A DNA stretch of 39,304 bases from Gemmatimonadales bacterium (GCA_009841005.1 VXMR01000052.1:1-39304), one strand, 5' to 3'; counted from the stretch's first letter, positions 7,984-16,863 are shown. Notes: generated from the letters alone by a model not told the origin. Translations and numbers: made by a program.

Positions 7984-9128
7984 AGCCCGGAATCCCGGTG
8001 AGGGTCGTGCTCCTCGCGGTCGCGGTCGTGCTGTTCGCCGGCGTCGCCGCGTGCGCCGATGAACCCCCCGCTCCGCCTCCCGAGGTCCCGGTCTTCGAAG
8101 GGGCGATCGACCTCGAGATCGGCGAAGTCGAGGGAGAAGATCCGTACCTGTTCACGAGAATCGGCTCCGTGGTGGCGGACGACCGCGGGCGGGTGATCGT
8201 CGCGGACTACCAGACGCACGAGGTGCGGGTGTTCGAGGCGGACGGGCGCTTCGCCTTCCGTTTGGGAGGCCAGGGGGACGGTCCCGGCGAGCTGACGAAC
8301 CCCTGCTGCATGACGTTCGGGCCCGATGGACTCCTGTGGGTGCGGGAGAGCGCCCGCTACAGCGCGTTCAGGCTCGGCGACGACGGCGCGGAGTACGCGC
8401 GCAGCCTCAGGAGCGTCAACGCCTCCTTCAACCTGGTCGCTCCGGTCACCTTCGACGCCGAGGGCCGGCTCGTGGACCTCGGCATGGCGGCCGGCGAAAC
8501 CCGGCTCACGCGCTTCCACCTGGGTCCGGGCATGGCCGTGGACACGGTCCCGATGGCGACGGCCGACGAGCAGGCCACCGGCTTCAGCCCCGTCGACATC
8601 AGGATAGGAGATCAGGCCGCCACATTCTTCGTCTACCAGCCCTTCGGTCCGCTGTGGATTCACGGGCACGGGCCGGGCGGCTGGTGGGCCACGGCCGTCA
8701 ACTCCGCGTACGCGATCGCGCTCCACCATCCCGACGGGAGCACGTCGCGCCTCGAGGCGCCGCTGCAGGGACCGGAGTTGAGTCCGGACGAGCGCCGCCG
8801 CGCGCAGGCCCGGATCGACCAGGAGAAGGAGAGGTTCGACCTGCGCGACCATCCGTTCGGTGTCCCCGACCGCAAGCCGGTCCTGGCCGAACTCTTCTTC
8901 GACCGCGCCGGCCGGCTGTGGGTGGAGAAGACGGGGGTCGACGGAGATGAGATGCGCGAGGCCGACGTCTATCGCGAGGGCACGCTGGAGGCGCGATACC
9001 GCTGGCCGCGCGGGGTCAGCAACCTCGCATACCCCGCCTGGGTCACCGAAACGGAACTCTACGGCACGACGCGCGACTCGCTCGACGTCTCGCGCGCCGC
9101 CCGCGTCCGCTTCACCCGAATCCCGTAG
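7980..9128 (+). CDS. Six-bladed beta-propeller lipoprotein 5
   Basis: This 382-residue protein has a good lipoprotein signal: basic residues, a long Val/Leu/Ala core, then GVAAC (Cys 25) and a Pro-rich tether. The body has the propeller strand pattern, with GGQGDGPGEL at 96-105. The DSAGV motif is missing, as in propeller 2, and the C-terminal strand ends differently from the IEYV type. Neighbouring loops hold a Cys-Cys pair at 109-110. The GTG start at 7980 overlaps the previous stop as GTGA. NCBI-style naming would be '6-bladed beta-propeller'; nothing indicates an enzyme active site. Confidence 0.8.
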   Translation: MKPGIPVRVVLLAVAVVLFAGVAACADEPPAPPPEVPVFEGAIDLEIGEVEGEDPYLFTRIGSVVADDRGRVIVADYQTHEVRVFEADGRFAFRLGGQGDGPGELTNPCCMTFGPDGLLWVRESARYSAFRLGDDGAEYARSLRSVNASFNLVAPVTFDAEGRLVDLGMAAGETRLTRFHLGPGMAVDTVPMATADEQATGFSPVDIRIGDQAATFFVYQPFGPLWIHGHGPGGWWATAVNSAYAIALHHPDGSTSRLEAPLQGPELSPDERRRAQARIDQEKERFDLRDHPFGVPDRKPVLAELFFDRAGRLWVEKTGVDGDEMREADVYREGTLEARYRWPRGVSNLAYPAWVTETELYGTTRDSLDVSRAARVRFTRIP

Positions 9129-9140
9129 CGGGAGGAACAC

Positions 9141-10349
9141 ATGAACAACGTCCGCAGGACGACGATCCTGGTTGCCGCCGCCTTGTGGATCCGATGCGAT
9201 ACGGCGTCCGGCGCCTCGCCCCAGGACTTCCAGGTACGCGACAGCGCGGGCGTCGAGATCGTCGAGAACCGCGGCGATATCCCGGAGTTCGGCCTGCCGG
9301 GGCCGGCGACGTTGCGCCTGGGAAGACAGGACGGTCCGCCCGAATACCAGATGTTCCGCGTCCCCGACGCCCTCGAACTGGACGACGGATCCGTCGTCGT
9401 GGTGAGCCAGATCGAGCCCCTGATCCGCATCTTCGCCACAGATGGCACGCTCCGGGCGCACTTCGGGTCTCTCGGCGAAGGCCCGCGCGAATTCGGTCTC
9501 CCGCAGAGGGTGTGGAAGGCGGGGTCGGATTCCCTCGTCATCTATGACTGGCGCAATCGACGCCTCGCCTACTGGACCGCGGGCGGGAGCTTCCTCTCGG
9601 TAAACCCGATGCGCCCGCTCCCGGCCGCCCCGCTGCCCGGAGGGCGCTTCCGGGACGGGACCGTACTCGTTACCAGCCTGCTGATGACGCGAGCGCGGGA
9701 CTTCGCCTGGTCGCCGCTCATCGGCCTCCGCTACACCGGGTCCGGAGCGCTGCGGGACACGGTGTTCAACGTCCCGGGATGGCACCTCGGACCCGTCGAC
9801 ATCGGGGGGGAAACGCGGCTCCTGCCCCGGCACTTCGAAGGTCTGGCCGGTGCGGCGGCCCTGGACGACGCCATCGCGCTGACGACGGGCAACGCGTACG
9901 AGGTCAGGATCCTGGATCCCGACGGGCGGCTGACCCGACGGATCCGCTGGACGGGGCGCGACCGGACCGTCACCCGGGCGCACGTGGACGCGGCGCGGGA
10001 GGAGACGATCCAGGGCGCGCCCCCCGAGGCGCGGCAGCAGGCGGCGAGGTTCTTCGACGCCGCGCCGGCCGCCGAGGCGTTCGGTACCGTGTCCGGACTT
10101 CGCGCCACTCCGGCCGGCGGCCTCTGGGTGCAGGAGTGGAGCCGCCCCGGCGATCCGGACGGCGAGCGCTGGCTCGCCTTTGACGGCGCAGGGCGTCTTC
10201 TCGGTCGCATCGCGCTCCCCGCGCGCACCAGGCTGACCCGCGTTGGCGAGCGGCATCTCATCGTCATTGAGCAAGACGAACTCGACATCGAATACGTCTC
10301 CCTCTACCCCCTTCCCACGGCACTGCAGTATATTGGAGGACGTATGTGA
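9141..10349 (+). CDS. Six-bladed beta-propeller exported protein 6
   Basis: This 402-residue protein starts at ATG 9141, with a strong GGGAGGAA ribosome site 5 bases upstream, the clearest in the array. The signal peptide ends ALWIRC (Cys 19). Arg directly before Cys does not fit a lipobox, so processing by signal peptidase I near ASGAS is more likely. VRDSAGVEIVEN lies at 32-43. The usual GEGPGEF loop reads GEGPREF, and the last strand is LDIEYVSLYPL. Twelve bases separate it from propeller 5, and its stop overlaps the next start. It is probably secreted or periplasmic rather than lipid-anchored. Confidence 0.8.
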   Translation: MNNVRRTTILVAAALWIRCDTASGASPQDFQVRDSAGVEIVENRGDIPEFGLPGPATLRLGRQDGPPEYQMFRVPDALELDDGSVVVVSQIEPLIRIFATDGTLRAHFGSLGEGPREFGLPQRVWKAGSDSLVIYDWRNRRLAYWTAGGSFLSVNPMRPLPAAPLPGGRFRDGTVLVTSLLMTRARDFAWSPLIGLRYTGSGALRDTVFNVPGWHLGPVDIGGETRLLPRHFEGLAGAAALDDAIALTTGNAYEVRILDPDGRLTRRIRWTGRDRTVTRAHVDAAREETIQGAPPEARQQAARFFDAAPAAEAFGTVSGLRATPAGGLWVQEWSRPGDPDGERWLAFDGAGRLLGRIALPARTRLTRVGERHLIVIEQDELDIEYVSLYPLPTALQYIGGRM

Positions 10350-11602
10350 GACCCCGGAATCCGGAGTGGCACACCATGCGGCACGCCACGCGGCACATCG
10401 TTTGCGGCGGGTTATTCGCGACGGCGGCCTCCTTCGCTGCGTACGGCGGCGCACAGGGGGCGAGCGCGGGCCTTCAGGCGGTGGTGCGGGACAGTGCGGG
10501 TGTGACGATCGTGGAGAACGAGGCGCCCGCGGCGGACACGCGGGTCGGCTGGAGGATCGGGGCGGAGCCCGCGCTCTCGATCGGGGCCGTCGAGGGCGAC
10601 CCCGCGTACGAACTGTTTCGGGTGGCGGACGCGACGCGCCTGCCGGATGGAAGGATCCTCGTCGCCAACGCGGGTTCCGGCGAACTGCGGGCGTTCGACG
10701 CCTCCGGGACCCATCTGCAGTCCTGGGGAGGGCAGGGCGAGGGGCCGGGGGAGTTCAGCCTCGGCGCTCCTTCCGGAGTCGGGGCCTGGCCCGGCGACTC
10801 CATCTCGGCGTCGGACACTGGCGAGCGGCGGTTCTCCGTCTTCGACGCAAACGGAGAACTCGGCCGCACCTCGCGGCTGCCGGATCCCTACCAGAGCCTG
10901 GCCGGAGTTCTGCCGGACGGGAAGCTGGTCGTCGTGTCCTCATCCGGGTTTCGCTTCACCGGTGGCGAGTTCCCGGACGGCCTGTCGCGGCGGGAGGTGG
11001 AGTACGCGGTCGTCGAGCCGGACGGCGGCGTGCATGCGACGCTGGGCACGCATCCCGGCAGCGAGTGGGCGGCCAGTGCCGAAGACATGTCCGTCCGGCC
11101 GCACCCCTTCGGCCGCAACCCGATCTCCGCCGTGTGGGGCGACCTGGTCGTGCTGGGCACGAACGACCGCTACGAATTCCGCGCCCACGCCACCGACGGC
11201 CGGCTGGCGAGGATCGTGCGGCTGGAGCACGAGGCCCGGCGCCCGACCCGCGCGGACCTCAACGCCCATTTCGCCCGGCGGTACGAGAACCTGTCCGGCC
11301 CGGAACGGTCCGCCGCGCTGGCCGCCGTGGCCGACATGCCGCTGACCGACGCCTTCCCGGCCTTCACCAGCATTCGCGTGGACGAACTCGATCATCTCTG
11401 GGTCGAGGAATACCGCCACGCCGGCGAAACGCGCCGGATCTGGACCGTATTCGACCCCGCGGGCCGCGTCCTCGGTCTCCTGGAGACCCCGCCGGGTCTG
11501 CGCATCTTCGAGATCGGCCCCGACTACCTCCTCGGCGCCACCTACGACGAATTCCAGATCGAATACGTCCAACTCTGGCCCCTCACCCGCTCCGGTTCGT
11601 GA
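10346..11602 (+). CDS. Six-bladed beta-propeller exported protein 7, lipobox cysteine lost
   Basis: This 418-residue protein has the family layout: VRDSAGVTIVEN at 47-58, GGQGEGPGEF, and a closing IEYVQLWPLTRSGS. It resembles propeller 4 throughout. Where propeller 4 has SLSAACGGG, this protein has SFAAYGGA: residue 33 is Tyr (TAC, 10442-10444) in place of the lipobox Cys, a single-base change from TGC. It should therefore be secreted or stay membrane-tethered rather than lipidated. GTG 10346 overlaps the previous stop and has GGAGGA 5 bases upstream. ATG 10376 (residue 11) is an alternative start. It is the last gene of the array and converges with hicBA. Confidence 0.82.
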   Translation: MRPRNPEWHTMRHATRHIVCGGLFATAASFAAYGGAQGASAGLQAVVRDSAGVTIVENEAPAADTRVGWRIGAEPALSIGAVEGDPAYELFRVADATRLPDGRILVANAGSGELRAFDASGTHLQSWGGQGEGPGEFSLGAPSGVGAWPGDSISASDTGERRFSVFDANGELGRTSRLPDPYQSLAGVLPDGKLVVVSSSGFRFTGGEFPDGLSRREVEYAVVEPDGGVHATLGTHPGSEWAASAEDMSVRPHPFGRNPISAVWGDLVVLGTNDRYEFRAHATDGRLARIVRLEHEARRPTRADLNAHFARRYENLSGPERSAALAAVADMPLTDAFPAFTSIRVDELDHLWVEEYRHAGETRRIWTVFDPAGRVLGLLETPPGLRIFEIGPDYLLGATYDEFQIEYVQLWPLTRSGS

Positions 11603-11632
11603 AGCGCGACGTCTCGCGAGCCGCTCGCCATT

Positions 11633-11827
11633 TCAGCTGTCGGGAGGCCGGGGAACTTGGAGGTCCTTGCAGATCTTTCGGGCGAGGTCCCGGTTGATCT
11701 CGTTGTGTCGGGGGATCGTCGAGACCTTCTTGGCCGTCGGGTTGATGTAGAGCGTGTGGTTGCCGCCCTCACGCAGGAAGGCGCAACCGTGCCGTGTCAG
11801 GTGCCGCAGCAAAGCCCGGCGCTTCAC
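11633..11827 (-). CDS. hicA: HicA-type toxin (mRNA interferase)
   Basis: This 64-residue protein has the HicA/YcfA double-stranded-RNA-binding-like fold. The diagnostic part is EGGNHTLYINP around 20-30, where His 24 is the expected catalytic residue. It is followed by VSTIPRHNEINRDLARKICKDL, which matches the family's 'ipRH.EI...L...I.k.l' ending. HicA toxins cleave mRNA independently of the ribosome. The GTG start overlaps the hicB stop by 4 bases (GTGA), the normal coupling for such pairs when the antitoxin gene is upstream. The toxin looks intact. It converges with the propeller array, and only 30 bases separate their stops. Confidence 0.88.
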   Translation of the reverse strand: MKRRALLRHLTRHGCAFLREGGNHTLYINPTAKKVSTIPRHNEINRDLARKICKDLQVPRPPDS

Positions 11828-12045
11828 GCCGTGACGGTGATGGGCTCTCTTATGACCGTGCGGCCGCCGACGTCCTCGCGGGCCATTTCCCGGTTGGCTT
11901 CGATCACCAGGGCGATGGCTTCGCGGAGGTTGGACCGCGCTTCTTCGAGCGAAGCGCCCTGGGTGTTGGCGCCGGGAAACTCCTCGATGAAGGCGATGTA
12001 GCCTTCAGGAACTTTCCGGAACACCGCCGTGCATCGCAGGTCCAC
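11824..12045 (-). CDS. hicB: HicB-type antitoxin
   Basis: This short HicB has 73 residues. The partial RNase H-like fold is recognisable from FRKVPEGYIAFIEEFPG and GASLEEARSNLREAIALVIE. It ends shortly after that domain (VIREPITVTA), with no HTH or ribbon-helix-helix extension, so it probably neutralises HicA by binding it but may not repress its own promoter directly. I chose GTG at 12045 because GGGAGGT lies about 5 bases upstream; the frame stays open to an ATG at 12120, which would add 25 unconserved residues. It is transcribed before hicA and overlaps it. Confidence 0.87.
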   Translation of the reverse strand: MDLRCTAVFRKVPEGYIAFIEEFPGANTQGASLEEARSNLREAIALVIEANREMAREDVGGRTVIREPITVTA

Positions 12046-12211
12046 AACTGACCTCCCGGCGATCTGGGTCGCCGACTGGGTGGTAGGGCGGGCGGAGCGC
12101 CGCGGCCCTGGCTCAGTCATGAGAATAGGTGTTGCGGGTGCGGCGGCAAAGCTGGAGAGGCGGTATCTTCCCGCGCGAACTTCCTGAGCAGAGGAGCGTA
12201 GCAGAGGCGTG

Positions 12212-14539
12212 ATGAACGGTATCGAGCGCGAGAAGATCGGTCCGCTGACGCTGCGTCTGTGGGGACTCGTGACGGCCCTCGCCGTGTGGGCCCTCTACCT
12301 GCTGACGATCGCGCCGACGACCGGTTTCTGGGATACGTCAGAGTACGTGACGACGGCGCACATCCTCGGGCTCCCGCACCCGCCGGGGAATCCGGGATTC
12401 GTCCTCGTCGGGCGCGTGTGGACGGTGCTGCTCGAGTTCACGGGACTCCCGGTCGCGCTGCGCATCAACATCCTCAGCGCCACGCTCTCCGCCGGGGCGA
12501 GCTTCTTCTCGTTCCTCGCGGTGGCGCGCATGGTCGCGCATTTCCGGCAGAACCGGCACGAGATCCTCGTGGCTTCGATGGTCGCGGTGTGGATCGGGGC
12601 CACGGCCTTCACCGTGTGGACCCAGTCGAATCTGAACGAGAAGGTCTACACGCTCTCGCTCTTCGTCGTCTCGCTCGTGAGCTACCTGACGATGCTGTGG
12701 GTGGACGAGGCGGATTCGGCGCGGGGGAACCGGCTGCTCGTGCTGATCGCGCTTCTGCTCGGTCTGGGCTGGTCGAACCACACGATGTCGCTGCTGCCGG
12801 GTCCGGCGCTGGCGCTCTTCGTCCTCCTGCACCGATGGCGGGCCGCGCTGAACCCGCGCGTCCTCGGGCTGGGGGTCGCGCTCTTCGCGGTCGGCTACTC
12901 GGTGCAGCTCCTTTTCGTTCCCATCCGGTCGGCGCAGAACCCGATCATCGACGAGGCGGACCCGGAGTGTCCGACGCTCCTCTCGGCCGTCACGCCGAGC
13001 GTGATCGACGACCGGTTCGGGAACAGCAAGATCTCGGTGGCGTGCGAGCCGCTCGCGCTCTCGCTCATCCGCGACCAGTACGGCCCGGGGCCGGTCACGC
13101 AGCGCCAGGCTCCGCTTCACCGCCAGTACGCGAACTACTGGCAGTACTTCGACTGGCAATGGGCGCGCTCGCTGCCGCCGGGCGGCCGGGTCGCCGTCAG
13201 CATGATCTTCCTCTTCCTCGCGCTCCTCGGTCTGTGGACCCACTTCCGGAGCGACCGGAAGACTTTCGTCTACGCGGGCACGCTCTTCTTCACGGTCACC
13301 CTGCTCCTCGTCTACTACCTGAATTTCAAGCACGGCTACTCCCTCTACCTGGAGGAGGTGCCGAACATCCTCCAGCACGAGGTCCGGGAGCGGGACTACT
13401 TCTACATCATCGGCTTCCAGCTATGGGGGATCTACGCCGGACTGGGGCTCGTCGCGCTGTGGGGCAACTGGACCGTCCCGGCCGGGCAGAGGAGCGTGGT
13501 GTCCCCGGAAAGAACAAGTCTGCCCGAGGGCCACCCGGCCGGATTCAGCGCGCGGCACCGGAGGGTGGCGCCGATCCTCGCGGTCGCGCTCGTCCCCTTC
13601 TTCTTCAACTTCGCGCGCGCGGACCGGACGGAGGACAGCGCGGCCCGCGACTGGGCGTACAACATCCTGCAGTCGGTGGAGCCGTACGCGGTGCTGTTCA
13701 CCAACGGGGACAACGACACGTTCCCGCTCTGGTACCTGCAGGAGGTGGAGGGGATTCGGCGCGACGTGACCGTCATCGTCCACTCCTACCTCGGGACGGA
13801 CTGGTATCCCAAGCAGTTGAGGTCGCTGACGACGCCGTGTGAGCCGGGGGTGTCCGCGGCGGATTCCCCGACGACCGTCGTGTGCCAGCGCCCCTTCGAT
13901 GAGGCGAATGCGGCGAGCCCGTACGCCGACGCGGAAGCGACGCCCCCCTCGCGCTCGATCATCGCCCTGACCGACGAGCAGATCGACGGACTCACGCCGG
14001 GGATCGCGATCGCCCGGGACACGGCGTTCCGGGTCTCAAGCGCGGTGACGGCGACCGTGCGCGCCGGGGACTCGGTCCTGTACCCCGACATCCTCGTGTT
14101 CCACATCATGCAGCAGTCGCTCGGGGACCGGCCGGTCTACTTCGCGGCCACCGCCCCGCCGGTGTACGGGAAGTGGGGGTTGCAGCCGCACCTCGTCCGG
14201 CAGGGGCTCGCCTTCAAGCTCGTGAACGCGCCGCTGGAGGCGACCGACGACCTCGTGGACCTGCGCGAGTACATGCCGAACACGATCTCGCCGACGTGGA
14301 ACGACCGGTCGCGCACGGCGGAACTGCTGTGGGAGGTGTTCGAGGTCGAAGACGTGCTGGAATGGGAGGAGTGGCCCGAGCCGTCCACCCAGTCGAGCAT
14401 CCCGGCCCAGTACTATCTCGCGTACTACCTCCAGGGGATGACGGAGGAGCACCTGGGCGACGTGGAAGCCGCCGAACAGGCGTATCAGCGCGCGGACCGC
14501 TTCGGGTTCCTTGCGGGTCTCGGCGCCCCCGCGAACTGA
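12212..14539 (+). CDS. DUF2723 (GT117-like) multi-pass membrane glycosyltransferase, copy 1
   Basis: This 775-residue protein has about ten hydrophobic segments in its first 430 residues and a soluble C-terminal part. The N-terminal loop TTGFWDTSEYVTTAH (Asp 41, Glu 44) and HPPGNP (56-61) are the hallmark of DUF2723, a GT-C-fold family related to human TMEM260, an O-mannosyltransferase. NGDNDTFPLWYLQEVEGIR in the second half is also typical. The bacterial members probably move a sugar from a lipid carrier to a protein or lipid outside the cytoplasm, but the substrate is unknown. ATG 12212 has GCAGAGG just upstream; GTG 12209 is possible. A close paralog follows after 5 bases. Confidence 0.87.
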   Translation: MNGIEREKIGPLTLRLWGLVTALAVWALYLLTIAPTTGFWDTSEYVTTAHILGLPHPPGNPGFVLVGRVWTVLLEFTGLPVALRINILSATLSAGASFFSFLAVARMVAHFRQNRHEILVASMVAVWIGATAFTVWTQSNLNEKVYTLSLFVVSLVSYLTMLWVDEADSARGNRLLVLIALLLGLGWSNHTMSLLPGPALALFVLLHRWRAALNPRVLGLGVALFAVGYSVQLLFVPIRSAQNPIIDEADPECPTLLSAVTPSVIDDRFGNSKISVACEPLALSLIRDQYGPGPVTQRQAPLHRQYANYWQYFDWQWARSLPPGGRVAVSMIFLFLALLGLWTHFRSDRKTFVYAGTLFFTVTLLLVYYLNFKHGYSLYLEEVPNILQHEVRERDYFYIIGFQLWGIYAGLGLVALWGNWTVPAGQRSVVSPERTSLPEGHPAGFSARHRRVAPILAVALVPFFFNFARADRTEDSAARDWAYNILQSVEPYAVLFTNGDNDTFPLWYLQEVEGIRRDVTVIVHSYLGTDWYPKQLRSLTTPCEPGVSAADSPTTVVCQRPFDEANAASPYADAEATPPSRSIIALTDEQIDGLTPGIAIARDTAFRVSSAVTATVRAGDSVLYPDILVFHIMQQSLGDRPVYFAATAPPVYGKWGLQPHLVRQGLAFKLVNAPLEATDDLVDLREYMPNTISPTWNDRSRTAELLWEVFEVEDVLEWEEWPEPSTQSSIPAQYYLAYYLQGMTEEHLGDVEAAEQAYQRADRFGFLAGLGAPAN

Positions 14540-14544
14540 GTGTG

Positions 14545-16857
14545 ATGTCGCGACACCACACTGACGTGCAGCGGGAGAAGGTCGGCCCATTGACGCTGCG
14601 GGCCTGGGGGCTGCTGACCGCGTCCGCGATCTGGGTTCTCTACCTCCTGACGCTGGCTCCGACGGTCGGGTTCTGGGACGCGTCGGAGTACGTGACCACC
14701 GCGCACATCCTCGGGCTCCCCCACCCGCCGGGGAATCCGCTCTTCGTCGTCGTCGGTCGCGTGTGGGACCTCCTGACCGGGTTTACGGGCCTCCCCGTCG
14801 CGCTGCGGATCAACGCGCTCGGCGCCACGCTTTCCGCCGGGGCGAGCTTCTTCTGGTTCCTGGCCGTTGTCCGAATCGTCGGGCGCTTCCGGGAGAACCG
14901 GCACGAGGTGCTCGTCGCCGCGATCGCGGCCGTATGGATCGGAGCCACCGCCTTCACCGTGTGGACGCAGTCGAACCTGAACGAGAAGGTCTATCCCCTC
15001 TCGATGTTCGTCGTGGCCCTCGTGAGCTACCTCGCCATGGTCTGGATGGACCGGGCGGACACCGTGCGCGGCAACCGTCTTCTCCTGCTCATCGCGCTCC
15101 TGCTCGGGTTGGGGTGGGCGAACCACACGATGTCGATGCTCCCGGCGCTGGCGCTGGCCGCCTTCGTGCTGCTGCACCGCTGGCGGGCCGCCCTGAACCC
15201 GCGCGTCCTGGGACCCGCCGTGGCGCTCCTCGCCGTGGGCTACTCGCTGCAGTTCCTCTTCGTCCCCATCCGCTCGGCGCAGAACCCGATCATCGACGAG
15301 GCGGACCCCGAGTGTCCCACGCTCCTCGCGGCCGTCACGCCGCGGCGGATCGACGACCCCTACGGGCAGAGCAAGCTCGCCGTGGCGTGCGAACCGCTCG
15401 CTCTATCGCTGATCCGCGCCCAGTACGCTCCGACCCCGGTCAAGCTGCGCCAGGCGCCGCTGTCGGCCCAGTACGCGAACTACTGGCAGTACTTCGACTG
15501 GCAGTGGGCGCGCTCGCTGCCTCCGGGTGCCCGGGTCGCCGTGAGCATCCTCTTCCTCTTCCTCGCGCTCATCGGCCTGTGGACCCACCTGCGGAGCGAC
15601 CGGAAGACGTTCGTCTACGCGGGCACGCTCTTCTTCACCGTCACGCTGCTGCTCGTCTACTACCTGAACTTCAGGTACGGCTACTCGATGTACTGGGAGG
15701 AGGCGCCGAACATCGCGGCCCACGAGGTCCGCGAACGCGACTACTTCTTCATCATCGGCTTCCAGATGTGGGGGATCTACGCCGGGCTGGGGCTCGCCGC
15801 CCTCTGGGGACGGTGGACCGCGTCCGCTGCGGGGCGCGAGCCGGAGCGGATACCGGCCGGGTTCGGCCCCGGGCACCGGAAGGCGGCGGCGCTCCTCGCG
15901 CTCGGCCTCATCCCCTTCTTCTTCAACTTCGGCCAGGCGGACCGGACGGGGGACCGCGCCGCGCGCAACCTCGCCTACAACATGCTGCAGTCCGTCGAAC
16001 CCTACGCCGTGCTCTTCACCTACGGCGACAACGACACCTTCCCGCTCTGGTATCTGCAGGAGGTGGAGGGGATCCGGCGCGACGTGACCGTGATCGTGCG
16101 GTCGTACCTGGGGACGGACTGGTACCACCGGCAGCTGCGGCGGCTGACGAAGCCGTGCGAACCGGGGGAGTCACCGGAGGATTCTCCGACGACGATCGTG
16201 TGCCAGCGGCCGTTCGACCCGGCGACGGCGGCGGAGCTGTACGCGGAGATTGCCGCGACGCCGCCTACGCGCTCGGCCATCCCCCCACCCGAGGCGGGGA
16301 TCGACGACCTCTCGCGGTCTCTGTCCGTCCCGGAGGACTCGACCTACGAACTCGCGGGCGGGATCTCGGGGACGGTGCGCGGGGGCGACGTGGTGCCGCC
16401 CGCGGACATCCGGGTGTTTCAGATCGCTCGGCAGGCGCTGGGGGACCGGCCGGTGTACTTCGCGGCGACGGCGACCCCCGTGTGGAACCGGTGGCAGCTT
16501 CAGCCGCACCTCGTCCGGCAGGGACTCGCCTTCAAGCTCGTGGACGGGCCGCTCGAGGCCTCCGAAAACCTCGTTGACCTGAGCGAGTACTTTTCCGACT
16601 CGCCGCTGCCGACGTGGAACGACCGGATCCGCACCGGAGAGCTGCTGGAAGGCGTGTTCCTCGTGGATGACGTCCTGGCATGGGACGAGTGGCCGGATCC
16701 CTCCACGAGATCAAACATCCCCGGCGCCTACTACACGGCGCACATCTTCCAGGGAGCTTCCGAGGAGTTGCACGGAAACCTGGAGGCTGCGGAATGGGCC
16801 TACCGGCGCGCAAACCACTTCGCGCAACTCGGCGGTTTCGCTTCGCCCTCCGACTGA
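14545..16857 (+). CDS. DUF2723 (GT117-like) multi-pass membrane glycosyltransferase, copy 2
   Basis: This 770-residue protein is closely similar to the preceding gene over its whole length. VGFWDASEYVTTAH (Asp 45, Glu 48), HPPGNP (60-65), RSAQNPIIDEADPECPTLL and GDNDTFPLWYLQEVEG are all kept. Differences concentrate in the linker after the membrane part (copy 2 is shorter) and in the region equivalent to 540-620. The open frame runs far upstream inside copy 1, but ATG 14545, 5 bases after the copy 1 stop, aligns exactly with the copy 1 N-terminus. No strong ribosome site is seen, so translation is probably coupled. The pair most likely arose by tandem duplication and may handle different acceptors. 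Confidence 0.86.
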   Translation: MSRHHTDVQREKVGPLTLRAWGLLTASAIWVLYLLTLAPTVGFWDASEYVTTAHILGLPHPPGNPLFVVVGRVWDLLTGFTGLPVALRINALGATLSAGASFFWFLAVVRIVGRFRENRHEVLVAAIAAVWIGATAFTVWTQSNLNEKVYPLSMFVVALVSYLAMVWMDRADTVRGNRLLLLIALLLGLGWANHTMSMLPALALAAFVLLHRWRAALNPRVLGPAVALLAVGYSLQFLFVPIRSAQNPIIDEADPECPTLLAAVTPRRIDDPYGQSKLAVACEPLALSLIRAQYAPTPVKLRQAPLSAQYANYWQYFDWQWARSLPPGARVAVSILFLFLALIGLWTHLRSDRKTFVYAGTLFFTVTLLLVYYLNFRYGYSMYWEEAPNIAAHEVRERDYFFIIGFQMWGIYAGLGLAALWGRWTASAAGREPERIPAGFGPGHRKAAALLALGLIPFFFNFGQADRTGDRAARNLAYNMLQSVEPYAVLFTYGDNDTFPLWYLQEVEGIRRDVTVIVRSYLGTDWYHRQLRRLTKPCEPGESPEDSPTTIVCQRPFDPATAAELYAEIAATPPTRSAIPPPEAGIDDLSRSLSVPEDSTYELAGGISGTVRGGDVVPPADIRVFQIARQALGDRPVYFAATATPVWNRWQLQPHLVRQGLAFKLVDGPLEASENLVDLSEYFSDSPLPTWNDRIRTGELLEGVFLVDDVLAWDEWPDPSTRSNIPGAYYTAHIFQGASEELHGNLEAAEWAYRRANHFAQLGGFASPSD

Positions 16858-16863
16858 CGCCGC

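Noticed and set aside
7905..10454. An 849-codon open frame on the minus strand opposite propellers 5 and 6
   Set aside because: Low-complexity Arg/Ala/Gly-rich translation, opposite two genes with signal peptides, ribosome sites and conserved family motifs.
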